Assembly (NCBI RefSeq): GCF_947494755.1
Contig: NZ_CANLVZ010000006.1
Location: 62,001-126,000 of the forward strand
Length of the DNA: 64,000 nucleotides
Direction: 5' to 3'
DNA from: an uncultured Tateyamaria sp.
GTDB taxonomy: Bacteria; Pseudomonadota; Alphaproteobacteria; Rhodobacterales; Rhodobacteraceae
Each line of letters begins with the position of its first letter. Position 1 is the first letter of the stretch. Shown one piece after another: positions 8,243 to 16,377 of this stretch. The notes beneath the pieces are model-generated. The model saw only the letters and a program-made list of their open reading frames with translations, did not search any database and was not told the DNA's origin. Position numbers and translations under genes: made by a program.

Positions 8243-8331
8243 TCAAGAGCGCAGCCCCAAGCCGCTCCAGCGAGAGGCTTCAGGGTGCGCTTTTGCACTG
8301 AACCAAATCAGCAAAAACAGGAGATAGACCC

Positions 8332-10077
8332 ATGACTTTGCAACATATCAACATTGAAAACCTTTCCGTGTCCCCTTTGAACGTGCGCAAATACGGCGCA
8401 AAGGATTGCGCCGATCTGGTGACCAGCATCCGCAGCCTTGGCGTGCTGCAACCGCTTTTGGTGCGCGAGACAGCGGACGGCTTTGAAGTCATCGCAGGCC
8501 AACGCCGTTTTAACGCCTGTCGCATCATTGCGGAAGATGGCGACACCGATCCGCTGCCGTGCCTTGTGATGGCAGAGGGCGACGATGCGACGGCGATTGA
8601 GGCCTCACTCGCAGAAAACATCGAGCGCCTGCCCATGGATGAGGTGGATCAGTATAAGGCCTTTGCCACGCTGATCAAAGAGGGGCGGGAGCCTGCCGAC
8701 ATTGCCGCCACCTTCGGTATCACCGAACGGACGGTGTCGCAGCGCTTGGCCTTGGGGCGGCTCTACGCCCCGATCCTGACCGCCTATCGCAAGGGGGATA
8801 TTCACGCCCGCGACATCCGCATCCTGACCATGGCAACGACAAAGCAACAAAAGGCATGGTGGGCATTGGTCAAAGACGAGGAAGCCTATGTTCCGACAGG
8901 GCAGCGGCTCAAGGATTGGCTCTTTGGCGGGGCGCATATCCCCGTTGCCAACGCGCAGTTTGATGTCGAAGCCTCTGGTCTTGCCGTGGTGTCCGACCTG
9001 TTTGGCGAAGACGCCTATTTTGCGGATGCCGAGGCATTCTGGATCAAGCAGGAAGAAGCCATCCAGATGATTGCCACAGGTTATGAGGTTCTGGGCTGGG
9101 CGGAAACCGTTGTCATGGAACGCGGCGCGTATTTTGCCACATGGGATCATCAAAAGACGACCATGAAGGACGGAGGACGGGTATTCATCACCGTGAGCCA
9201 ACAGGGTGAGGTGACCGAACACGAAGGCTACATCACCCGTGCTGAGGCCAAGCGCCGCGAGAAAGCGGACACGAATGTCGAACCCGCGCCCAAACCTGAA
9301 CTCACCAAAGCAGCCCAAAACTATGTCGATCTACACCGTCATGCCGCTGTGCGCTCCGATCTGTTGAGCCAAAGCGGTATCGCCCTGCGTTTGATCGCGG
9401 CACACATGATCGCGGGATCATCCCTCTGGCAGGTGGAATCCGATCCGCAAAAAACGGCAAAGCCCGAGATTGAAGACAGCCTTGCCCGCAATGTAGGCCA
9501 TCGGCGGATGGTGGCCCAACGCGCCGACATCAAGGCTTTGCTAGGTATGGACGACGACACAGCACTCATGGACACCGCCAATGCATGGTCACCACGCCCC
9601 TGCATCACAGAGGTTTTTGCGACACTGCAAAGCCTGTCTGACGACGCCGTCACGCGCATCCTGACCTTCCTAATGGCAGACGGCCTGTCCGTCCACAGCC
9701 CGCTGATCGACAAACTTGGCGAGGCGATGGAAGCAGACATGCGCAACCACTGGTCACCCGAACCCCTGTTCTTCGATCTGGTACGCGACAAGCAAGTGTT
9801 GAATGCGATGGTGCGGGAATATGCGGGTGAAACAGCGGCGGATCAAAACCTGACCGCCACCGCCAAAACCCAACGCGCAATCCTGACCGCCTGTCTGGAC
9901 GGAACCCGCGCACCAGAACGGGAAGACTGGATGCCATACTATATGGCGTTTCCAAGCGGGTCGTATCGGTATGAGGTCAAAGCCGTCGACAAGAGCGGTG
10001 AAGAGCCGAACGCAGCAGAGGACATTTCGGACACGGAAATCGATCTCTCCGAAGTCGAACAGGCCAAAGCCGCGTAA
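8332..10077 (+). CDS. Large ParB/RepB/Spo0J-domain protein without ParA
   Basis: A 581-residue protein. The N-terminal ParB/Sulfiredoxin fold has LSVSPLNVRKYG (about 10-21), IRSLGVLQPLLVR, the GQRRF nucleotide-binding box (about 57-61) and ENIERLPMDEVDQYKAF (about 96-112). A helix-turn-helix follows (DIAATFGITERTVSQRLALG, about 123-142). The remaining 430 residues are element-specific and end in an acidic tail. The GGAGA upstream supports the start. ParB proteins act as CTP-dependent clamps in partitioning, but no parA lies nearby. Similar stand-alone proteins in mobile elements may regulate transcription or protect the element. It ends before a strong terminator. Confidence 0.85.
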   Translation: MTLQHINIENLSVSPLNVRKYGAKDCADLVTSIRSLGVLQPLLVRETADGFEVIAGQRRFNACRIIAEDGDTDPLPCLVMAEGDDATAIEASLAENIERLPMDEVDQYKAFATLIKEGREPADIAATFGITERTVSQRLALGRLYAPILTAYRKGDIHARDIRILTMATTKQQKAWWALVKDEEAYVPTGQRLKDWLFGGAHIPVANAQFDVEASGLAVVSDLFGEDAYFADAEAFWIKQEEAIQMIATGYEVLGWAETVVMERGAYFATWDHQKTTMKDGGRVFITVSQQGEVTEHEGYITRAEAKRREKADTNVEPAPKPELTKAAQNYVDLHRHAAVRSDLLSQSGIALRLIAAHMIAGSSLWQVESDPQKTAKPEIEDSLARNVGHRRMVAQRADIKALLGMDDDTALMDTANAWSPRPCITEVFATLQSLSDDAVTRILTFLMADGLSVHSPLIDKLGEAMEADMRNHWSPEPLFFDLVRDKQVLNAMVREYAGETAADQNLTATAKTQRAILTACLDGTRAPEREDWMPYYMAFPSGSYRYEVKAVDKSGEEPNAAEDISDTEIDLSEVEQAKAA

Positions 10078-10086
10078 CCCAACGAA

Positions 10087-10121
10087 CTTGCTGGATGGGA
10101 TTGCCCATCCGGCAAGTCTCT
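10087..10121 (+). terminator. Strong hairpin after the ParB-like gene
   Basis: CTTGCTGGATGGG (10087-10099) and CCCATCCGGCAAG (10104-10116) pair over 13 positions with one G-U and a four-base loop, nine bases after the stop. Only a weak T-tract (TCTCT) follows, so it may act as a Rho-independent terminator or as an RNA-stabilising hairpin. Confidence 0.7.
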
Positions 10122-10182
10122 AAAAACGTTGGACAAAAACAGAAATCTCTGACATGATTAGGACTGTATTCCCAAAAATCCG

Positions 10183-10292
10183 CCCAAATTTTGGGCCGCA
10201 GCCCGCCCGGCTGCGGCCCGCACCGTTTGGCGCATGCGGATTTGCTTTCTTAACCAGTAACTTTGAAACGCGCGCCCCAACTAGGGCGCGCG
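10183..10292. repeat. Cluster of perfect inverted repeats upstream of the recombinase operon
   Basis: Three dyads are packed into 110 bases: CCCAAA/TTTGGG around one base (10183-10195), GGGCCGCAGCC/GGCTGCGGCCC with a five-base loop (10193-10219), and CGCGCGCCC/GGGCGCGCG with a six-base spacer (10269-10292). None is followed by a T-run. The cluster ends 15 bases before the ATG of the small gene that precedes the recombinase. It may be a recombinase or regulator binding region, or RNA structure. Confidence 0.5.
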
Positions 10293-10306
10293 GGAAAGTG
10301 TTTTTC

Positions 10307-10522
10307 ATGTCCCCCGATCTCGACAAATACCGCCGCATCGGTGCAGCGGAAAGCGAGCACGGGCTAAGCGACGATGCCTTACTTGCCCTTTGGGCGTTTT
10401 TAGAAGCCGTCGCAGCCCGTACCGAAGATTATCCACCGATTTCCCCATCCAGCCCCACTACCAAACGCGACGCCACAGCCGCAAATGGGCTATACTCAGA
10501 CCGACAGGAGGCCAGCCCATGA
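10307..10522 (+). CDS. Small protein translationally coupled to the recombinase
   Basis: A 71-residue soluble protein starting MSPDLDKYRRIGAAE with a helical middle (LSDDALLALWAFLEAVAAR) and a low-complexity tail. The frame stays open upstream to 10154, but ATG 10307 is preferred because the upstream part crosses the hairpin cluster. Its TGA overlaps the recombinase ATG (ATGA at 10519-10522), so the two are coupled. It might be a recombination directionality factor or a regulator, given size and position; this is inference only. Confidence 0.55.
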   Translation: MSPDLDKYRRIGAAESEHGLSDDALLALWAFLEAVAARTEDYPPISPSSPTTKRDATAANGLYSDRQEASP

Positions 10523-12114
10523 CCACAGCCGTGATATACGCCCGCGTGTCTTCCAAAGCGCAGCTCAAAAAAGGCGACGGCCTTGCCAGCCAAGAATCCC
10601 GTTGCCGTGATTTTGCAACCTACAGAGGCTATGATGTCGTCCGCGTGTTCTTTGAGCGCGGCGTGACAGGCCGCATCGACGACCGTCCGGCCATGCGTGA
10701 GATGCTGATGTGGCTGCGCAAGCACCGCAAAGACAGCCCTGTTGTTATCATCGACGACATCTCGCGCCTTGCCCGCAATCTCGAAGCACATATCAAGCTA
10801 CGCGCCACCATCGGCGCGGTCGGCGCTCAATTGGAAAGCCCGTCTATTGAGTTTGGCGATGACAGCGACAGCCGCCTGATCGAGAACATGCTCGCCAGCG
10901 TGTCCCAACATCACAGCCAGAAAAACGCCGAACAGGTGCGCCACCGGATGACGGCGCGCCTCAAGGCGGGGTACTTCTGCTTCTGGGCACCGACGGGCTA
11001 CACCTATGTAAAAGGTCAGGGCGGCGGCAAAGTGTTGGAGCGTGTTGAGCCCACTGCAAGCCTTTTGCAAGAAGCGTTGGAAGGCTTTGCCTCGGGCCGC
11101 TTTGAATCGCAGGCGGACGTGGCGCGGTTCCTCGCACCGCACCCGATCTTTGCCCGAGATGCCAAGGGTAACATCCACCCACAGCGCATCAAGAACCTAC
11201 TCACCAACAAGATTTACGCGGGCTACTATGCCTACAAGCCATGGGGCATCGGCCTGACGAAAGGCAAGCACGAGACGCTGATCTCGTGGGAGACGTTTCA
11301 ACGCATCCAAGCCCGTATAAATGATCGTACAACTGCGCCGCAAAAGACCGTCAGCACCGACGACTTTCCACTGCGCGGCTATGTCGCCTGCGACGGTTGC
11401 GGGCATCCCATGACAGGCTATTGGGCAAAAGGGCGCAACAAGCGCTATCCTTATTACGAGTGTTTCCAGAAAGGCTGCGATCTACGCCGCAAGTCGATCA
11501 AACGCGCTGACATCGAAGACGCTTTTGAAAACCTCTTGCAGTCCCTCACCCCAAGTCGCGGCTTGATCGCTGTGGCTTCGGAAATGTTCAAAGATATTTG
11601 GGACGGGCGCATCACGCAGTGGCAAACACAGCGCAAAGCGCAAAAGACAGAACTGGTCCGCATCGAGTCGCAAATCAGCAAAACAGCGGATCGTTTGATC
11701 GACACAACAAGCACCGCCACAGAACGCGCCCTTGAGGCCAAAATCGACAAACTGGAAGCACAGCGGGTAAAAACTGCAGAAGACCTCGCATTTTCGAAAC
11801 CAAAACCCGAAGACTTCCAGCGGAAATTTCGAACCGCTCTCACGTTTCTCACAAACCCTTGGAAACTCTGGGAAACAGGCAAAAGCAGCGACCGACAAAC
11901 CGTCCTGAAACTGGTTTTCGACAGCCCCATCCCATATGCGCGAAATAGAGGGTTTCGAACCGCCAAAACTACCATACCGTTCAATACCTTAGACGATATC
12001 GATGGGGTAAGAAATAAAATGGCGGAGACTGTGGGATTCGAACCCACGGGACGCTCTCACGCCCAACGGTTTTCAAGACCGCCGCATTCGACCACTCTGC
12101 CAAATCTCCGTTGA
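10519..12114 (+). CDS. Large serine recombinase (site-specific integrase)
   Basis: A 531-residue large serine recombinase. The N-terminal resolvase domain starts VIYARVSSKAQ with the nucleophile at Ser11 and includes DRPAMREML and DDISRLAR. The recombinase domain follows (about 160-270, including LTNKIYAGYYAY). A zinc ribbon has CDGC near 290 and a second Cys pair near 315-320 (ECFQKGC). A coiled coil rich in Lys/Glu spans about 375-430. The start is set by GGAGG and the ATGA overlap. The last 32 residues are encoded antisense to the whole tRNA-Ser gene, so the C-terminus was probably created by integration. It catalyses integration, and possibly excision, of the element. Confidence 0.9.
   Translation: MTTAVIYARVSSKAQLKKGDGLASQESRCRDFATYRGYDVVRVFFERGVTGRIDDRPAMREMLMWLRKHRKDSPVVIIDDISRLARNLEAHIKLRATIGAVGAQLESPSIEFGDDSDSRLIENMLASVSQHHSQKNAEQVRHRMTARLKAGYFCFWAPTGYTYVKGQGGGKVLERVEPTASLLQEALEGFASGRFESQADVARFLAPHPIFARDAKGNIHPQRIKNLLTNKIYAGYYAYKPWGIGLTKGKHETLISWETFQRIQARINDRTTAPQKTVSTDDFPLRGYVACDGCGHPMTGYWAKGRNKRYPYYECFQKGCDLRRKSIKRADIEDAFENLLQSLTPSRGLIAVASEMFKDIWDGRITQWQTQRKAQKTELVRIESQISKTADRLIDTTSTATERALEAKIDKLEAQRVKTAEDLAFSKPKPEDFQRKFRTALTFLTNPWKLWETGKSSDRQTVLKLVFDSPIPYARNRGFRTAKTTIPFNTLDDIDGVRNKMAETVGFEPTGRSHAQRFSRPPHSTTLPNLR
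12020..12109 (-). tRNA. tRNA-Ser (anticodon UGA), element junction
   Basis: Read on the minus strand, the RNA starts GGAGATTTGG, has the D-arm AGAGTGGTCGAATG, and the anticodon stem-loop GGTCTTGAAAACC presenting UGA. A long variable arm is typical of tRNA-Ser, the T-arm has GTTCGAATC, and the 3' end is AGTCTCCGCCA. The acceptor stem pairs GGAGATT with AGTCTCC (one wobble), and CCA is encoded at 12022-12020. The recombinase gene on the other strand overlaps the full tRNA, so the tRNA is the right attachment site of the mobile element. Confidence 0.95.
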
Positions 12115-12329
12115 TGCTGCTTTAGGCAAGCCCACGCGATTCGGCAAATGGCACCCGAAAGACTCACTTCTTGGGGAAATATGCCGATACCGCACGCGCC
12201 CGCTTTTCAGACCGTACGGCCCGCGCTATGGTGCGCCCACAACCCCGCGTGACGGGGCAAAAAATCGTGTCGAAAACGGCACTGGCCGGATACCGGCCCC
12301 ACAGGCAACAGCAGGCAAGGACTCGGTCC

Positions 12330-13250
12330 ATGAGCAGAGCATTTTCCCTTTCCACCCTCCGCAGCAGCGCAGCCGTCATGCTCGCCCTAGGTCTTTTGGC
12401 CGGGTGTGATGAAAACGGACAATTCGTGGCCATGCAGGCCAACAAATCCAACACAGCCACCGAAGGCACGCCCAAAGCAGGGGCCGCCGTCGAAACAATC
12501 GAGCGGGATGTGGAATCCCCGGATGTCTTTTCCGCAACCGAAGCGGGCCTCTGGGACGGACGCCCATCCTTGGGCGGTGTATGGGTCGCCCACCCCGATG
12601 TGACCGAACCCGAGCGGGTCATCATCCGCAACACCACCAATGACAAGTTTGTGGTCGGGGCCCTCTTCCGCCGGGAACGCGACATTCCGGGCCCGCGCCT
12701 GCAAATCAGCTCGGATGCCGCCGAAGCGTTGGGGATGTTGGCGGGCGCACCAGCCCAGCTCAACGTGACCGCCTTGCGCAAAGAGGAAGTGACCGTCGCC
12801 CCCGAAGTGACCCCCATTGACGCCGACACTGTCGCTGCTCCTTCGGATGTGACCGCCACCACGCTGGACCCCATCGAAAGTGCGGCTGCGGCCATCGACG
12901 CGCCCACACCAGCAACCGAGACTGAGAACACGACAACCGCCGCCTCGGGCATCCAGCCCGCGGCCGCGCCAACCCCAACCCCTGTGGCCGCTGCAACCCG
13001 ACCCGCAGCGTCCAGCCTTGATCGCCCCTTCATCCAGATCGGTATCTTTTCGGTACAAGCCAACGCCGAGCGCACCGCCAAGCAGATGCGCAGTGCCGGT
13101 GTCATCCCCACGGTCAAAACCTTTGACCGTGATGGCAAGCCGTTCTGGCGCGTCGTGGTCGGCCCCGCCGCCACGAAATCCGAGCGGGCGCAACTGTTGA
13201 CCAAGATCAAAGGCGAAGGGTTCACTGACGCATACGCCGTTCGAAACTGA
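12330..13250 (+). CDS. SPOR-domain lipoprotein
   Basis: A 306-residue envelope protein. The N-terminus is a lipoprotein signal peptide with lipobox LLAGC (about 26-30), so it is probably membrane-anchored through Cys. A small ordered domain follows (about 70-140, around RPSLGGVWVAHPDV and GMLAGAP), as in bacterial SPOR lipoproteins. A long Ala/Thr/Pro-rich linker comes next, then a C-terminal SPOR domain (about 230-306: FIQIGIFSVQANAERTAKQM ... FWRVVVGP), which binds denuded peptidoglycan at division sites. ATG 12330 is chosen because CAAGGA lies eight bases upstream. It directly precedes a D,D-carboxypeptidase gene (21-base gap), so both probably act on septal peptidoglycan. Confidence 0.85.
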   Translation: MSRAFSLSTLRSSAAVMLALGLLAGCDENGQFVAMQANKSNTATEGTPKAGAAVETIERDVESPDVFSATEAGLWDGRPSLGGVWVAHPDVTEPERVIIRNTTNDKFVVGALFRRERDIPGPRLQISSDAAEALGMLAGAPAQLNVTALRKEEVTVAPEVTPIDADTVAAPSDVTATTLDPIESAAAAIDAPTPATETENTTTAASGIQPAAAPTPTPVAAATRPAASSLDRPFIQIGIFSVQANAERTAKQMRSAGVIPTVKTFDRDGKPFWRVVVGPAATKSERAQLLTKIKGEGFTDAYAVRN

Positions 13251-13271
13251 CCGTTACAGGAGACATCGCCC

Positions 13272-14438
13272 GTGATCCGCACCCTCGCTGCCGCCGCCTT
13301 GCTGATCTCAACCACTGCCCTGCCGCTTGCCGCCTTCGAGACGCGGGCCCAAGCGGCCTATGTCATTGACCACACAACTGGCACGGTCTTGCTGAACAAG
13401 AACGCGGACGAACCGCTGCCGCCGGCCTCAATGTCCAAGCTGATGACCCTGTACATGGCGTTTGAGGCGATTGAGCGCGGCCAGCTGTCGATGACGGACG
13501 AGTTGGTCGTGTCGGCCCATGCCAACAGTTTTGGCGGCTCGACCCTGTTCCTCAAGGAAGGCGAGCGGGTGTCGGTCGAGGATCTGGTGCGCGGCGTGAT
13601 CGTGCTGTCGGGCAATGATGCCTGCGTGGTGATCGCCGAAGCGCTCAGCCCTGACGGCACCGAGGCCGGCTTTGCCCGCCTGATGACCCGGCGGGCGCAG
13701 GAAATGGGGATGACAAACTCGACCTTTGCCAATTCCAGCGGGTGGCCTGCGGCCGGGCATCGTATGTCGATGCGTGATCTGGGGCTACTCTCCCAACGGT
13801 TGCTGACGGATTACCCCGAATATTACCCGATGTTTTCGGAAACCGAGTTCCTGTTTGACGAAAACGAGTCCTCTAACCGGTTCAACCGCAACCCCCTGCT
13901 CACGCTTGGCATCGGGGCAGACGGGCTGAAAACAGGCCATACCCAGGAAGCAGGCTATGGCCTGGCCGGATCGGCCAAGCAGGACGACCGCCGCGTGGTC
14001 TTTGTGCTCTCGGGCCTTGATACAGCCGCCGCGCGCGCGCAGGAATCCGAAGCCATTGTCAATTGGGCCTTCCGCCAGTTTGCGCAGCGCACATTGGTGG
14101 ACGCAGGCGAACGCGTCGCCACCGCAAGCGTGTGGGAAGGTGGCGAACCCGAGGTCGGGCTGGTCTCCTCCGAAGATATCACCGTGTTGCTGCCCGTGCT
14201 TGCAGGCAAGACCGTGTCAGCCGAAGTGGTCTATACCGGGCCGGTGCAGGCCCCGATTGCCGCAGGAACAGCCTTGGCTGAACTGGTGATCCAGCCCGAA
14301 GGACTGCCTGAACAGCGCTTTCCACTGGTGGCCGAAACCGACATCGCCCATGGCGGCTTCCTTGCCAAAATCTCGACCGCAGCCCTGTCGTTGATTGATC
14401 AGTGGACCACACGCGCCCCATCCGAGGATGGCGCGTGA
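13272..14438 (+). CDS. dacC: D-alanyl-D-alanine carboxypeptidase (PBP5/6 type)
   Basis: A 388-residue penicillin-binding protein that trims the terminal D-Ala from peptidoglycan stem peptides in the periplasm. It starts with GTG after AGGAGA, with a signal peptide over about the first 28 residues. All three active-site motifs are present: SxxK as S53MSK56, SxN as S113GN115, and KTG at 220-222. The C-terminal 130 residues match the PBP5 beta domain and end in an amphipathic helix that would bind the membrane. The stop overlaps tmk by four bases, so the genes form an operon. The symbol is by family analogy. Confidence 0.9.
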   Translation: MIRTLAAAALLISTTALPLAAFETRAQAAYVIDHTTGTVLLNKNADEPLPPASMSKLMTLYMAFEAIERGQLSMTDELVVSAHANSFGGSTLFLKEGERVSVEDLVRGVIVLSGNDACVVIAEALSPDGTEAGFARLMTRRAQEMGMTNSTFANSSGWPAAGHRMSMRDLGLLSQRLLTDYPEYYPMFSETEFLFDENESSNRFNRNPLLTLGIGADGLKTGHTQEAGYGLAGSAKQDDRRVVFVLSGLDTAAARAQESEAIVNWAFRQFAQRTLVDAGERVATASVWEGGEPEVGLVSSEDITVLLPVLAGKTVSAEVVYTGPVQAPIAAGTALAELVIQPEGLPEQRFPLVAETDIAHGGFLAKISTAALSLIDQWTTRAPSEDGA

Positions 14439-15064
14439 GCGCAAAAGGTCACTTTATCAGCTTTGAAGGAATCGACGGATCGGGCAAGTCCACCCAAGCC
14501 CGAATGCTGGCCGATGATCTGCGCGCAGCCGGGCACGATGTGATCCTGACGCGCGAACCCGGCGGCAGTCCGGGGGCCGAAGAAATCCGTGCACTGGTGC
14601 TGCAAGGCGACCCGGACCGGTGGTCTGCGGAAACCGAATTGCTGTTGTTCACAGCCGCGCGGCGCGACCATCTGGAACGGGTGATTAATCCGGCTCTGGC
14701 AGAGGGCAAGATCGTGATCTGCGACCGCTTTGCAGACAGCACACGAATGTATCAGGGGCTCAGCCGGGGCGATCTGCGCGGCAAGGTCGACGCCCTCCAC
14801 GATCTGATGATCGGGCGCGAACCCGACCTCACGATCCTGATCGACATGGACCCCGGCCAAGGGCTGTCACGCGCCAAGGGCCGCCAGGGCCATGAGGAGC
14901 GGTTCGAAGATTTCGGCGCGGATCTACAAACCAAAATGCGCGCAGGCTTCCTTGCGCTGGCCAAGGAATTCGCCCCCCGCTACCGGATCATCGACGGCGC
15001 GGCCAGCATGGATCACGTCGCCGAACAGGTACGCAACGCAGTGCAGGCCTATCTGACACCCTGA
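14435..15064 (+). CDS. tmk: Thymidylate kinase
   Basis: A 209-residue kinase that phosphorylates dTMP to dTDP. The P-loop is GIDGSGKST (12-20), the DR motif is CDRFADST (96-103), and the mobile LID segment is RAKGRQGHEERFED. The GTG start at 14435 overlaps the dacC stop (GTGA), and the frame is open further upstream without a better site. Length is normal for the family. It sits in a run leading to holB, pairing nucleotide supply with replication. Confidence 0.95.
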   Translation: MSAKGHFISFEGIDGSGKSTQARMLADDLRAAGHDVILTREPGGSPGAEEIRALVLQGDPDRWSAETELLLFTAARRDHLERVINPALAEGKIVICDRFADSTRMYQGLSRGDLRGKVDALHDLMIGREPDLTILIDMDPGQGLSRAKGRQGHEERFEDFGADLQTKMRAGFLALAKEFAPRYRIIDGAASMDHVAEQVRNAVQAYLTP

Positions 15065-15108
15065 CCTTTTTTTGATCCCAAATACCGCAGGGGAATCGTG
15101 CCAGCGAT

Positions 15109-15171
15109 GGGGGCGGAGCCCCCTGAACGAAACGCTCCCTGCCACCGGCGGGGGGGGGGGGCGGAGCCCCC
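15109..15171. repeat. Two GGGGGC-NNN-GCCCCC hairpins with a 12-G run
   Basis: GGGGGC-GGA-GCCCCC occurs at 15109-15123 and again at 15157-15171. The second copy is preceded by Gs, making a run of twelve at 15150-15161. The same hairpin with other loops lies at 27750-27764 and 48914-48928, each time in an intergenic space. It looks like a dispersed REP-type element between tmk and holB. The G-run is prone to slippage or sequencing error. Confidence 0.65.
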
Positions 15172-15261
15172 TGAGCATCGCTCGCCGCAAGGCGGCCTTC
15201 AGACCACACCCGACGCGCAATCCCTCTCCCCTTCCGCAATGCGCTCTGCTACATCCTGCCC

Positions 15262-16377
15262 ATGGCTGATGACATACTCGATCCAACACGCGTGCCCGGG
15301 GCACCGCACCCCCGCGATACCGTGCAGCTGATCGGGCAGGACAAGGCCGAAGCCGCGTTTCTGGATGCCTTCACCACCGGGCGGCTGCACCACGCGTGGC
15401 TGATCACCGGCCCGCGCGGGGTCGGCAAGGCGACACTGGCCTGGCGCATCGCGCGCTTCCTTTTGGCCACGCCAGACCCCGACCCTGATGACATGTTCGG
15501 CGCACCGCTCCCGACGACCCTCGACGTCTCGCCCGACCACCCCATCGCACGCCGCATCACGGCCAACGCGGAACCGGGGCTGAAATCCGTCCACCGCACC
15601 GAAAATGAAAAGACCAAGCGGCTGCGCGATCAGATCACCATCGACGATATCCGTGCGCTGTCGGGGTTCTTTCAACTCTCCGCCACCGATGGTGGACGTC
15701 GTGTGGTGATCATTGATGCGGCAGACGACATGAACGTGAACGCCGCAAACGCCCTGCTCAAAATGCTCGAAGAGCCGCCCGCGCGCACCACCCTGCTGCT
15801 GATCTGCCACCAACCCAGCCGGTTGCTACCCACCATCCGGTCCCGCTGCCGCACCTTGCGGCTCGGGCCACTTGATGCGGCGCAAATGGGCACCGCCATG
15901 GCCAACGCCGGCGTTGATCCCGGCCCGGATGGGGCCGCGCTGGCCGAACTCAGCGCAGGGTCCGTTGGCGAGGCCATGCGGCTATCGCTTCTGGATGGGC
16001 TCAAGACCTATGGTGAAGTCATCGCCCTGTTGGACACCATGCCAAACCTCGACCGCGCCCGCGCGCTGGCCCTCGCCGAAGCCGCAGGCGCGCGGGGTGC
16101 CGAGGTCAAACTGGATCTCCTTTACACGCTCATCGACGTGGCTCTCAGCCGGTTGGCCCGCACAGGGGCCGGGCACCCGCCAACGGTCGAGGCGGCACGC
16201 AATGAGGCGGCCATCTTTGCTCGCCTTTGCGCCAGTCAGGGCCACGCGCGGGCTTGGGCCGAAACCGCGCAAACCGCACTGGCGCGCGCGCGCCATGGAC
16301 GGGCGGTCAACCTTGACCCCCCTGCCCTCGTCCTTGATACCCTGTTCAAACTCTCAGCGACGGCCCCCGCACGATGA
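15262..16377 (+). CDS. holB: DNA polymerase III subunit delta'
   Basis: A 371-residue clamp-loader AAA+ ATPase homologue. It keeps a Walker A-like segment GPRGVGKAT (50-58), has the sensor/Walker B region VVIIDAADDMNVNAANALLK (about 148-167) and the SRC motif (TIRSRCRTL), whose Arg is the trans arginine finger. It is longer than many HolB proteins, as is common in alphaproteobacteria. ATG 15262 has no strong ribosome binding site. The stop overlaps the tatD start by four bases (ATGA), giving a replication/nuclease operon. Confidence 0.93.
   Translation: MADDILDPTRVPGAPHPRDTVQLIGQDKAEAAFLDAFTTGRLHHAWLITGPRGVGKATLAWRIARFLLATPDPDPDDMFGAPLPTTLDVSPDHPIARRITANAEPGLKSVHRTENEKTKRLRDQITIDDIRALSGFFQLSATDGGRRVVIIDAADDMNVNAANALLKMLEEPPARTTLLLICHQPSRLLPTIRSRCRTLRLGPLDAAQMGTAMANAGVDPGPDGAALAELSAGSVGEAMRLSLLDGLKTYGEVIALLDTMPNLDRARALALAEAAGARGAEVKLDLLYTLIDVALSRLARTGAGHPPTVEAARNEAAIFARLCASQGHARAWAETAQTALARARHGRAVNLDPPALVLDTLFKLSATAPAR

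Noticed and set aside
12020-12109. Recombinase C-terminal residues read as a conserved domain
   Set aside because: The residues MAETVGFEPTGRSHAQRF are a tRNA-antisense translation seen in many annotations, not a protein domain.
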